From: JAICLV01 sp036380925
GTDB lineage: Bacteria; Actinomycetota; Actinomycetes; Acidothermales; Acidothermaceae
DNA: 20,296 bases
Direction: 5' to 3'
Assembly: GCA_036380925.1 (NCBI GenBank)
Contig: DASVDW010000213.1
Coordinates: 1-20,296, forward strand
Below are positions 7,373 to 15,932 of this stretch, one piece after another. Under the pieces are notes generated by a model that was not told the origin of the DNA, made no database searches, and saw nothing but the letters and a program-made list of their open reading frames with translations. The position numbers and the translations under genes are program-made. The stretch's first letter is position 1, and each line of letters starts with the position of its first letter.

Positions 7373-7546
7373 CCTACGGTCCCGCGTACACGAGCGTCAT
7401 GGCGGCGCTGTCGCCCGGTCTCGCGACGGTGCGACAAACGGGGCGGACACGCAAGGACTCTCGGCGGGCGACTCGGGATAAGGGCAAGTTATCACAGCGA
7501 ATTCGCAGGTCAGCGACCCCCTACCGGCCCTGAGGCGTGTCGTTCG
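7373..7546 (-). other. wecA-atp intergenic region and atp leader
   Basis: This 174-base gap holds the putative atp promoter and the untranslated leader of the operon. I see no open frame of note and no strong T-tailed terminator after wecA, so some read-through from wecA into the atp genes is possible. Confidence 0.5.
7486..7513 (-). promoter_or_regulatory. Putative promoter of the atp operon
   Basis: On the coding strand, CTGACC (7513-7508) and TAACTT (7491-7486) are separated by 16 bases. TAACTT fits the TAnnnT -10 pattern and is preceded by TGA, an extended -10 element. The spacer holds the perfect 10-base palindrome GCGAATTCGC (7506-7497). Transcription would start near 7479 and leave a leader of about 105 bases before the AtpZ-like gene. 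The position, between wecA and the first atp gene, supports it. Confidence 0.5.
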
Positions 7547-8662
7547 TCACGTCGGGTGGGCGCGCCGCGCCCGATGGAGCGCGTGCAGCCGCGGCAGGCT
7601 GACCAGCAACAGCGCCACCATCGCCAGCAACCCGCCGATCGACGCCACGATGAGCGGCCCCTGGGTGATCGACAGGGCCACGACCCCGGCCCCGATCACG
7701 GCGGAGCAGAAGTACATGATGAGCACCGCCCGCCGCTGCGAGTGACCCAGCTCGAGCAGCCGATGGTGCAGATGCCGCTTGTCCGGAGACCACGGCGCCC
7801 GCCCGGCCTTGGTGCGCCGGACGACGGCCAGCAGCAGGTCCGCGAACGGGATCGCCAGCACGGTGAACGGCAGCAGCAGCGGCAAGAACGCGCCGTACTG
7901 CTGGTAAAGGTCGTTCGGGTTGACCTGACCGGTGAGCGACACCGTGGACGCCGCCAGCAGCAGGCCAATCAGCATCGAGCCGCTGTCGCCCATGAAGACC
8001 CGGGCGGGATGGAAGTTGTGCGGCAAGAAGCCGAGGCAGACGCCCGCGACGACGATCGCGATCAGCATCGGCGGCATCGCGCGCGAGATGTGTTCTTGCA
8101 CCGAAAGGTGGTACGCCAGCGCGAAAAACGCCAGAGCCGCGATGCCGACGACCCCGGCCGCCAACCCATCCAGCCCGTCGATGAAGTTGACCGCGTTGAT
8201 GACCAGCACGATGAACGTGACGGTCAAGATGACCGACCAGTCCTGGCCCAGGATCAAGGTGCCGAAGGCGGGAATCGGCAACCACAGCAACTGCACGCCC
8301 TGCAAGACGATCACCGCCGCGGCGAGGATCTGGCCGGCCAGCTTCGTCATCGCGTCCAGCGTGAACCGGTCGTCGAGCGCGCCGATCAAGAAGACCACGC
8401 CCGCGCCCATCAACAGCGCCTTCGGCTCGGAGAACTTCTGGTTGACGGCCTGCAGCGTGGGCAGCCGCGACGCGACCAGCAGCGCCGCCGCCATGCCGAG
8501 GAACATCGCGGCGCCGCCGAGTCGTGGCGTCGGGATGGTGTGGACGTCGCGGTCGCGGACCTTGGTCATCGCTCCGGCGCGCACGGCGACGCGCCGGGCG
8601 ATGGGCGTCGCGAGATACGTCACCGCCGCGGCGACGAGCATGGTGATGAGGTACTCGCGCAC
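7547..8662 (-). CDS. wecA: WecA-type polyprenyl-phosphate N-acetylhexosamine-1-phosphate transferase
   Basis: This membrane enzyme moves a sugar-1-phosphate, typically GlcNAc-1-P from UDP-GlcNAc, onto a polyprenyl phosphate, the first step of an envelope glycan. The 371-residue protein is very hydrophobic, with about ten or more membrane helices. It has the family motifs: Asp97-Asp98, NAVNFIDGLDGLAAG (156-170), VFMGDSGS (222-229) and HLHHRLL (297-303). The last is the WecA-type histidine motif, which argues against MraY. At this position in M. tuberculosis lies rfe/wecA (Rv1302), which starts the arabinogalactan linkage unit; the product glycan here is not shown by sequence. I chose GTG at 8662 because AGGAG lies about five bases upstream. 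A 65-base gap separates it from tsaC. Confidence 0.92.
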   Translation of the reverse strand: MREYLITMLVAAAVTYLATPIARRVAVRAGAMTKVRDRDVHTIPTPRLGGAAMFLGMAAALLVASRLPTLQAVNQKFSEPKALLMGAGVVFLIGALDDRFTLDAMTKLAGQILAAAVIVLQGVQLLWLPIPAFGTLILGQDWSVILTVTFIVLVINAVNFIDGLDGLAAGVVGIAALAFFALAYHLSVQEHISRAMPPMLIAIVVAGVCLGFLPHNFHPARVFMGDSGSMLIGLLLAASTVSLTGQVNPNDLYQQYGAFLPLLLPFTVLAIPFADLLLAVVRRTKAGRAPWSPDKRHLHHRLLELGHSQRRAVLIMYFCSAVIGAGVVALSITQGPLIVASIGGLLAMVALLLVSLPRLHALHRARRAHPT

Positions 8663-8681
8663 GCGGCTCCTCTCCCCACCG

Positions 8682-8687
8682 ATCTTA
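8682..8687 (-). promoter_or_regulatory. Possible -10 element upstream of wecA
   Basis: The coding strand reads TAAGAT, a good TAnnnT match, about 20 bases before the wecA GTG, in the gap after tsaC. I cannot find a good -35 at the right distance, and transcription from here would leave a leader of little more than ten bases. The gene may equally be read from upstream. Confidence 0.25.
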
Positions 8688-8727
8688 TGTCGCTGACGCC
8701 TTACGTCGGACGCTCATGTCGCGGGTG

Positions 8728-9378
8728 CTACGACGCGGGTGAGCGCAGCTCGACGTCCGGAATGATCTCGCGCAACCGCTCCTCGGTGATCCAGCCGCGC
8801 CGAAGCAGCACGGGCACGTCTCCTGTGACATCGACGATTGTCGAGGGCACCGAGGTTGTCGTCGGTCCGCCATCGAGGTAAACGGCGACCGCGTCGCCGA
8901 GTTGCGACTGCGCGTTGGCGCAGGTCGTGGCGGGCGGCAAACCCGATCGATTCGCGCTGCTGACGGCCATCGGGCCGGTCTCTTTGAGCAGGTCGAGCGC
9001 GATCCGGTCGGCCGGCATCCGCACCGCGACGGTGCCGTGGGAGTCGCCAAGATCCCATGCGAGGGCTGGCGTGTGCCGGGCCACGACGGTGAGCGCGCCG
9101 GGCCACAACACGTCGATCAACGCGCGCGCGTAGTCGGGCAAACCCTCCACCAGCGCGTCGAGCACCTGCCGGGAGCCGACCAGGACAGGCACCGGCATGT
9201 CGCGGCCGCGCCCCTTCGCGGCGAGCAACGCTGCGACCGCCGCCGGTGTGAACGCGTCGGCCCCGATGCCGTAAACGGTGTCGGTGGGCAACACGACCAG
9301 GTCGCCGCGGCGAACGGCGTAGGTGGCCTGCCGGATTCCCTCGGCCCGCTGATCAGCGTCGTCGCAGTTGTAGATCAA
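8728..9378 (-). CDS. tsaC: L-threonylcarbamoyladenylate synthase (Sua5/TsaC family)
   Basis: This enzyme makes threonylcarbamoyl-AMP from threonine, bicarbonate and ATP, the first step of the universal t6A37 tRNA modification. The 216-residue protein has the YrdC/Sua5 fold motifs: LPTDTVYGIG (30-39), KGRGRD (55-60), LWPGALT (91-97), SSANRSG (140-146) and PSTIVD (178-183). It lacks the extra C-terminal Sua5 domain. A much longer frame is open upstream, but that part is a shadow of prmC. I place the start at TTG 9378, which overlaps the prmC stop (TTGA) and has AAGGA nine bases upstream. It is coupled to prmC, and all three genes of the prfA-prmC-tsaC set serve translation. Confidence 0.92.
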   Translation of the reverse strand: MIYNCDDADQRAEGIRQATYAVRRGDLVVLPTDTVYGIGADAFTPAAVAALLAAKGRGRDMPVPVLVGSRQVLDALVEGLPDYARALIDVLWPGALTVVARHTPALAWDLGDSHGTVAVRMPADRIALDLLKETGPMAVSSANRSGLPPATTCANAQSQLGDAVAVYLDGGPTTTSVPSTIVDVTGDVPVLLRRGWITEERLREIIPDVELRSPAS

Positions 9379-10262
9379 CCGTGTGTGTCCTTCCGTCGCG
9401 CCGTCAGATAGCGGTCGCGTCCGGAGAGATCTTGCCGGACGACGACTTCGTCCCATGCATCGGCCGCCTCGAACAGCGCGGCCACCGCGGCGCCTTGGTC
9501 GTCGGCGTGCTCCACCGCGACCAGCCCACCCGGCTTGAGCAGCCGCCGGGCGGCGGCCTCGACCAAGCGCGGCCCGTCGAGGCCGTCCGGCCCACCCCAC
9601 AGCGCCGCCTGTGGATCGTGATCGCGCACCTCGGGGTCGACCAAGTCGCGATGATGTTCGGGCAGGTAAGGCGGATTGGCGACGACCAGGTCGACCGTCG
9701 CGTCGAGCTCGCGCAAGGCGTCGGCGGCGTCGCCCTCGTGGACGGCCACTCGAGTCCCCGTCGCGTTGCGGCGCGCCCACTGCACCGCCTCCGGCTCGCG
9801 CTCAACCGCGTGGACGACGGCGCCTTTCACCTCGTGCGCGATCGACAACGCGATCGCCGCCGAGCCAGCGCACAAATCGACCACAACCGGCGCGTCGAGC
9901 CGGCTCGCCGTCAGCGCGTCGACGCACCAACCCGCGACGACCTCGGTCTCCGGCCGGGGGACGAACACGCCTGGGCCCACGGCGAGCTCGAGATAGCGGA
10001 ACGGGGCGCTGCCGATCAGGTGCTGCAGCGGGACCCGGCTGGCGCGCCGGGCCACCAACTCGCTGAAGACGGTCCGCTGACCGGCGGACAAATCGCCGAT
10101 CATGTGCAGCCGGGGGCGCGGGCAGCCGACGACGAACGCGGCGAGCTCCTCCGCGTCGTGCCGAGGCGACGGAACTCCGGCGTTCGCGAGCGCCGCGTGG
10201 GCGTGTTCGATCGCCTCACGCAGCCGCTGGGGGGCTTGCCCGCTCATTGTCGACTGACTCAT
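9375..10262 (-). CDS. prmC: Release factor glutamine methyltransferase
   Basis: PrmC (HemK) uses S-adenosylmethionine to methylate the glutamine of the GGQ motif in peptide release factors. The 295-residue protein has an N-terminal helical domain with PLQHLIG (78-84). The methyltransferase domain follows, with VPRPETE (101-107), DLCAGSAAIAL (129-139) as the SAM-binding loop and the catalytic NPPY (196-199). DLCAGSAA replaces the commoner DLGTGSGA, a mild variation. ATG at 10262 overlaps the prfA stop (ATGA); a second ATG at residue 6 has no ribosome site. It sits directly after its own substrate gene prfA, the usual arrangement. Confidence 0.96.
   Translation of the reverse strand: MSQSTMSGQAPQRLREAIEHAHAALANAGVPSPRHDAEELAAFVVGCPRPRLHMIGDLSAGQRTVFSELVARRASRVPLQHLIGSAPFRYLELAVGPGVFVPRPETEVVAGWCVDALTASRLDAPVVVDLCAGSAAIALSIAHEVKGAVVHAVEREPEAVQWARRNATGTRVAVHEGDAADALRELDATVDLVVANPPYLPEHHRDLVDPEVRDHDPQAALWGGPDGLDGPRLVEAAARRLLKPGGLVAVEHADDQGAAVAALFEAADAWDEVVVRQDLSGRDRYLTARRKDTHG
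9388..9394 (-). promoter_or_regulatory. Ribosome site fixing the TTG start of tsaC
   Basis: GGAAGGA on the coding strand lies nine bases before TTG at 9378 and inside the last codons of prmC. No ATG or GTG lies between it and the conserved YNCDD segment, so it decides the start. Confidence 0.65.
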
Positions 10263-11353
10263 TTCCCCTGCCCTACCCGAGCGTTCCCGGCGTTCTCGCC
10301 GGTCGCGGCCAGCCTCGCTGCGGCGTCGGCGTCGACCAACGCTTGAATGACGGCGTCCAGATCGCCATCCAGCACCTGATCAAGGTTGTAGGCCTTGAAG
10401 TTGACCCGGTGGTCGGAGATGCGGTTCTCGGGGAAGTTGTAGGTGCGCACCCGCTCCGACCGATCGACCGTGCGCACCTGGCTGCGCCGCTCGGCGCTGG
10501 CCGCGGCCGCCGCCTCCTCTTGCGCGTGCGCGAGCAAACGGGCGCGCAAGATCCGCAGCGCGGACTCCTTGTTTTGCAGCTGGCTTTTCTCGTTCTGGCA
10601 GCTGACCACGACGCCGGTCGGCAGGTGGGTGATGCGCACCGCGGAGTCGGTGGTGTTGACGCTCTGCCCGCCCGGCCCGCTGGATCGGTAGACGTCGATG
10701 CGCAGGTCGTTCGGATCGATCTCGACGTCGACGTCTTCGGCTTCGGGCAGCACCAGGACACCCGCGGCGCTGGTGTGAATGCGGCCCTGCGACTCGGTGA
10801 CGGGCACCCGCTGCACGCGATGCACGCCGCCCTCGAACTTCAGCCGGCTCCACGCCCCCTCGCCGCCGTCGGCGCGCACCGCGACGGTGACGTCGCGGAA
10901 GCCGCCGAGATCGGACTCGTTGGCGTCGAGGACCTCGGTCTTCCACCCGTGCCGCTCGGCGTAGCGCAGGTACATCCGCAGCAGGTCGCCGGCGAACAAG
11001 GCCGACTCCTCGCCGCCTTCGCCGGCCTTGACCTCAAGGATGACGTCCTTGCCGTCGTTGGGGTCGCGTGGCACCAGCAGCGCGCGCAGCTCTTCGGTGG
11101 CCTGCTCGATTTGCCGTTCGAGCTCAGGAATCTCGGCGCGAAAACTGGGATCCGCGTCGGCGAGCTCGCGGGCCGCCTCGAGGTCGTCGCCCAGCGACTT
11201 CCAGCGCCGGTAGGTCTCGATGATCGGCGTAAGCTGCGCGTACCGTCGTCCGAGGCTTCGGGCGGCGCCCGCGTTGGTGTGCAAGGCCGGGTCGGCGAGG
11301 CGCTTTTCGAGGTCGGCGTGCTCGGCGATCAACTCCTCGACCGCTTCGAACAC
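10259..11353 (-). CDS. prfA: Peptide chain release factor 1
   Basis: RF1 ends translation at UAA and UAG. The 364-residue protein has the N-terminal helical domain, the stop-codon reading motif PVT (184-186) and the catalytic GGQ (228-230) in SSGPGGQSVNTTDSAV. PVT in place of PAT fits RF1, not RF2, which has SPF. GTG at 11353 has a strong GAGGAGG nine bases upstream and gives the expected N-terminus MFEAVEELIAEH. The gene follows a hairpin terminator after rpmE, yet no clear promoter lies in the roughly 45 bases between them, so read-through or an internal promoter is needed. Its stop overlaps prmC. Confidence 0.98.
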   Translation of the reverse strand: MFEAVEELIAEHADLEKRLADPALHTNAGAARSLGRRYAQLTPIIETYRRWKSLGDDLEAARELADADPSFRAEIPELERQIEQATEELRALLVPRDPNDGKDVILEVKAGEGGEESALFAGDLLRMYLRYAERHGWKTEVLDANESDLGGFRDVTVAVRADGGEGAWSRLKFEGGVHRVQRVPVTESQGRIHTSAAGVLVLPEAEDVDVEIDPNDLRIDVYRSSGPGGQSVNTTDSAVRITHLPTGVVVSCQNEKSQLQNKESALRILRARLLAHAQEEAAAAASAERRSQVRTVDRSERVRTYNFPENRISDHRVNFKAYNLDQVLDGDLDAVIQALVDADAAARLAATGENAGNARVGQGK

Positions 11354-11396
11354 CGGGTCGCCTCCTCTCGTCTGGCCAGCTGTGCGCGCACGAAGA

Positions 11397-11436
11397 ACGG
11401 CGTCGGTCCCGCGGAGACCCGCCGAACCGACGCCGT
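11397..11436 (-). terminator. Hairpin terminator after rpmE
   Basis: ACGGCGTCGGT (11436-11426 on the coding strand) pairs perfectly over 11 bases with ACCGACGCCGT (11407-11397). The 18-base loop can form a further inner stem (GCGG with CCGC). The hairpin starts eight bases after the rpmE stop and is followed by TCTTCG, so the T-tract is weak. Partial termination is likely, because prfA follows without an obvious promoter. Confidence 0.55.
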
Positions 11437-11443
11437 GCAGCAG

Positions 11444-11665
11444 CTACTTGTTTGCGGCGCCAGCCTTGCCGAAGCGCTTCTGGAACTTCTCGACCCGTCC
11501 GCCGACGTCGAGGATCTTCTGCTTGCCCGTGTAGAACGGGTGGCAGGCGGAGCACACGTCGGCGTGGATCGAGCCCGACTTCGACGTGCTGCGGGTGGTG
11601 AACGAGTTGCCACAGCTGCACACGACCGTGGTCTCGTGGTAGTCGGGATGGATCTCGGGCTTCAT
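11444..11665 (-). CDS. rpmE: Ribosomal protein bL31, zinc-binding form
   Basis: bL31 is a small protein of the 50S subunit. The 73-residue product starts MKPEIHPDYHETTVVCSCGN and keeps four cysteines: Cys16, Cys18, Cys38 and Cys41. It is therefore the zinc-binding (C+) type, not the zinc-independent paralogue. HPFYTGKQKILD (42-53) and the basic tail are typical. ATG at 11665 has GAGGAG about seven bases upstream. The gene sits between rho and prfA, its standard place in actinobacteria, and is followed by a hairpin. Confidence 0.98.
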   Translation of the reverse strand: MKPEIHPDYHETTVVCSCGNSFTTRSTSKSGSIHADVCSACHPFYTGKQKILDVGGRVEKFQKRFGKAGAANK

Positions 11666-11739
11666 TGACTTCTCCTCGCTGTCTCGGTCGCCGGGTCGCC
11701 CGCCAGGGCGTGAACCGGAACCGTCGTGACCGGCTCCTC

Positions 11740-11767
11740 AGTGTGCCAGACCGCCGCACAACGCCAG
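11740..11767 (-). promoter_or_regulatory. Possible rpmE promoter
   Basis: In the 137-base gap between rho and rpmE, the coding strand has CTGGCG (11767-11762), a 16-base spacer and CACACT (11745-11740). CACACT is preceded by TGG, an extended -10 element. The matches to consensus are moderate. Otherwise the gap holds only the rpmE ribosome site and no clear terminator. Confidence 0.3.
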
Positions 11768-11802
11768 TTGGCAGCGCGGCATTCCCGAGTGGTCGGCCTG
11801 CG

Positions 11803-13632
<1,830 letters not shown>

Positions 13633-13870
13633 TCAGGATCCTTCCGGGAAAGCTCGCCGGCCACGCGCTTGCGCGACGCGGGCGGCCGAGCCACAACAAC
13701 TCCACGCGCGTGATTGACCGGCGAACCCTCGACGCTTTGGGACCTCTTGGCGACCTGCTGGGTAAGCGCTTGATCGAGAAGAGATCGGACTCGGGCGAGC
13801 CGAAGCCGGTCGAACCGGCGCGACGTTGGGGAGCAAAGCAACCTAAAGAAGCCTGTGCGGCCACTGGATG
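13633..13870 (-). promoter_or_regulatory. Long untranslated leader of rho
   Basis: From the putative start near 13870 to the rho GTG, about 240 bases carry no recognisable gene. The first part is pyrimidine-rich on the coding strand (CTTCTTTAGGTTGCTTTGCT). A perfect hairpin GCCGGT-TCG-ACCGGC lies at 13819-13805. Three frames are open across much of the leader; one that can begin at TTG 13836 stops exactly before rho (TGAGTG), but its composition does not look like coding sequence. Rho genes elsewhere are autoregulated through their leaders, and the same is inferred here. Confidence 0.5.
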
Positions 13871-13877
13871 CTCCCTC

Positions 13878-13909
13878 AGCGTAGCACCCCGTCGCGGCCG
13901 CATCGCCAA
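13878..13909 (-). promoter_or_regulatory. Putative rho promoter
   Basis: The coding strand has TACGCT (13883-13878), a TAnnnT match preceded by TGC, an extended -10 element. TTGGCG (13909-13904) lies 20 bases upstream; this spacing is longer than ideal. The site is inside the only large gap between the threonine genes and rho. Confidence 0.4.
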
Positions 13910-13926
13910 TTCGGCGCACCGGCCGC
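13894..13926 (-). terminator. Possible hairpin after thrB
   Basis: GCGGCC (13926-13921) can pair with GGCCGC (13899-13894). Inside this, CGCC-GAATT-GGCG can form a second stem. It lies directly after the thrB stop but has no T-tract, and it overlaps the putative rho -35 element. Termination here would be weak or Rho-dependent. Confidence 0.25.
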
Positions 13927-14871
13927 TCAGGGCGCGCCGGTCACCCCCAGCGGGACCACCTGCGCGCCGTCGTGGTCGACCGCGAGCGGCATCGCCGTGA
14001 ACCAACGTGACTCGTGCGCCGCCGCGACGTCGTCCGCGGTCTGCGACGACGTGAGCGCGAGCACGGTCGGGCCGGCGCCGGAGATCACCGCGGCCACGCC
14101 GGCGGCCCGCAGTCGGTCGACCATCGCCGCGCTTCGCGGCATCGCCGGCGCGCGGTAAGGCTGGTGCAGCGCGTCCGCGGTGGCGACGAGCAGCAGGTCG
14201 GGCCGTCGGGTCAGCGCCTCGACCAGCAGGCCGGCGCGCGCCGCGTTGGCCGCGGCGTCGACGTGCGGCACGGTCTCGGGCAGCAGCTTGCGCACCTTCG
14301 CGGTGGACGCCTTGGTCTCGGGCACGAAGGCGACCGGCGCGAGGTCGGGATGGGGGTCAAGACGGACCGCCCGGCTCACCGGTCCGAAGTCGTCGGCTTG
14401 CGTCCAGGCCATGGTGAAGCCGCCGAGCAGGCACGCGGCGACGTTGTCGGGGTGGCCTTCGAGCTGCGCCGCGAGGCGCAGCATCGCGTCGTCCGGGAGC
14501 TTGTCGGGGCCGCCGACGACGAGTTCGCGCGCCGCGAGGATGCCGGCCACGATCGCGGCGGCCGAGGACCCAAGCCCGCGACCGTGCGGGATCCGGTTGG
14601 CGCACACCACTTCCAATCCGCGCGGTTGGCCACCCAACAACTCGAAGGTCGCCTGCACCGCTCGCACGACGAGGTTCTTCTTGTCCCGCCGCACCTCGTC
14701 GGCGCCTTCCCCGGCGACGTCGACGGACAAACCCGACTCGGCCACCCGTACGACGACGTCGTCGTACAACGCCAACGCCAGCCCGAAGCTGTCAAAGCCC
14801 GGGCCGAGGTTCGCGCTGGTCGCGGGCACCCGAACCCGCACAGGGGCGGCGCGAAAGGAGACACCGGCCAC
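13927..14871 (-). CDS. thrB: Homoserine kinase
   Basis: ThrB phosphorylates homoserine to O-phosphohomoserine with ATP, the substrate of ThrC. It is a 314-residue GHMP-family kinase: VPATSANLGPGFDSFG at 15-30, the ATP-binding loop PHGRGLGSSAAAIVAG at 95-110, EGHPDN at 138-143 and SGAGPT at 264-269. The frame is open further upstream, but that part is a shadow of thrC. I place the start at GTG 14871, which shares one base with the thrC stop (TAGTG). There is no strong ribosome site, so translation probably depends on ribosomes finishing thrC. It ends with TGA at 13929-13927. Confidence 0.95.
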   Translation of the reverse strand: MAGVSFRAAPVRVRVPATSANLGPGFDSFGLALALYDDVVVRVAESGLSVDVAGEGADEVRRDKKNLVVRAVQATFELLGGQPRGLEVVCANRIPHGRGLGSSAAAIVAGILAARELVVGGPDKLPDDAMLRLAAQLEGHPDNVAACLLGGFTMAWTQADDFGPVSRAVRLDPHPDLAPVAFVPETKASTAKVRKLLPETVPHVDAAANAARAGLLVEALTRRPDLLLVATADALHQPYRAPAMPRSAAMVDRLRAAGVAAVISGAGPTVLALTSSQTADDVAAAHESRWFTAMPLAVDHDGAQVVPLGVTGAP

Positions 14872-15932
14872 TAGTCGTCGAGACCCAACGCCTTGGCGGC
14901 CACCGTCACCTCGGGCGGAATCGTGATCGGGGCCGGGGCGCCCGAGATGGCCCACTCAGGGTCCTTCAAACCGTTGCCGGTGACCGTGCACACCACCCGC
15001 AGCCCGGTTTCGAGCGTGCCTTGCTCGCGGGCCTGCAACAACCCGGCGACGCTGGCCGCCGACGCGGGCTCGACGAAGACCGCCTCCTTGGCGGCGAGCA
15101 GCCGGTAGGCCGACAGGATCTGCCGGTCGGTGACCGACTCGATGGCGCCGCCCGATTGGTCGCGCGCGTCGAGGGCCTTGGTCCAGCTCGCCGGGTTGCC
15201 GATCCGGATGGCGGTGGCGATCGTGGAGGGCTGGTTCACGACGTGGCCCAGCACGATGGGCGCCGCGCCCGCGGCTTGAAAACCGCGCATCTTCGGCCGT
15301 TTGGTCGCGGAGCCCGCCGTCGCGTACTCGACGTAGCCCTTCCAATAGGCGGTGATGTTGCCGGCGTTGCCGACCGGTAGGCAGTGGACGTCGGGCGCGT
15401 CGCCGAGCACGTCGACGATTTCGAATGACGCGGTTTTCTGCCCCTCGATGCGGTCGGGATTGACCGAGTTGACGAGGGTGACCGGAAAATCCTGCGCGAG
15501 CTTGCTGGCGAGCGCGAGGCAATCGTCGAAATTCCCGTCCACCTGAAGCAATTTCGCGCCGTGCACGAGCGCTTGGGCAAGCTTGCCGAGTGCGATTTTC
15601 CCCCGCGGGACGAGGACCACGCACAACAGGCCGGCGCGCGCGGCGTACGCGGCGGCACTCGCGCTGGTGTTGCCGGTGGACGCGCAGATGACCGCTTTCG
15701 AGCCCGCTTCGACGGCCTTGCTGATGGCCATGGTCATGCCGCGGTCTTTGAACGACCCGGTGGGGTTGGCGCCTTCGACTTTGAGATAGACGTCGCAGCC
15801 GGTCAGGTTCGACAGCACCGGCGCGGGCAGCAGCGGCGTGCCGCCCTCCTGCAAGGTGACGACCGGAGTGGAGTCGGTGACCGGCAGCCACTCGCGGTAC
15901 TCCTCAATCAGCCCGCGCCAACGGTGAATCAC
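14871..15932 (-). CDS. thrC: Threonine synthase
   Basis: ThrC converts O-phosphohomoserine to threonine with pyridoxal phosphate. The 353-residue protein has the PLP lysine Lys62 in NPTGSFKDRGM (56-66). The phosphate-binding loop PVGNAGN is at 186-192, and ASTGNTSASAAAYAA lies at 84-98. The length matches the short form found in actinobacteria. GTG at 15932 overlaps the hom stop (GTGA), so it is coupled to hom, and its TAG shares a base with the thrB start. The three genes form a compact threonine unit. Confidence 0.97.
   Translation of the reverse strand: MIHRWRGLIEEYREWLPVTDSTPVVTLQEGGTPLLPAPVLSNLTGCDVYLKVEGANPTGSFKDRGMTMAISKAVEAGSKAVICASTGNTSASAAAYAARAGLLCVVLVPRGKIALGKLAQALVHGAKLLQVDGNFDDCLALASKLAQDFPVTLVNSVNPDRIEGQKTASFEIVDVLGDAPDVHCLPVGNAGNITAYWKGYVEYATAGSATKRPKMRGFQAAGAAPIVLGHVVNQPSTIATAIRIGNPASWTKALDARDQSGGAIESVTDRQILSAYRLLAAKEAVFVEPASAASVAGLLQAREQGTLETGLRVVCTVTGNGLKDPEWAISGAPAPITIPPEVTVAAKALGLDD

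Noticed and set aside
7547..8662. MraY as the identity of the transferase
   Set aside because: The HLHHRLL motif and the position beside the atp operon fit WecA/Rfe; MraY has an HHHFE-type motif and normally lies in the division and cell-wall cluster.
7556..8881. 441-codon open frame on the plus strand
   Set aside because: It is antisense to wecA, rich in Gln/Arg/Asp only because the reverse strand encodes hydrophobic codons.
9379..9780. Upstream extension of tsaC by 134 codons
   Set aside because: This part overlaps prmC in another frame and has no family similarity; the conserved domain starts right after the TTG at 9378.
10247..11668. 473-codon open frame on the plus strand
   Set aside because: It is antisense to prfA and rpmE, both certain; it has only shadow-like composition.
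14872..14955. ATG start for thrB 28 codons upstream
   Set aside because: It lies inside the end of thrC and adds residues unlike homoserine kinases; the GTG in TAGTG gives the expected N-terminus.
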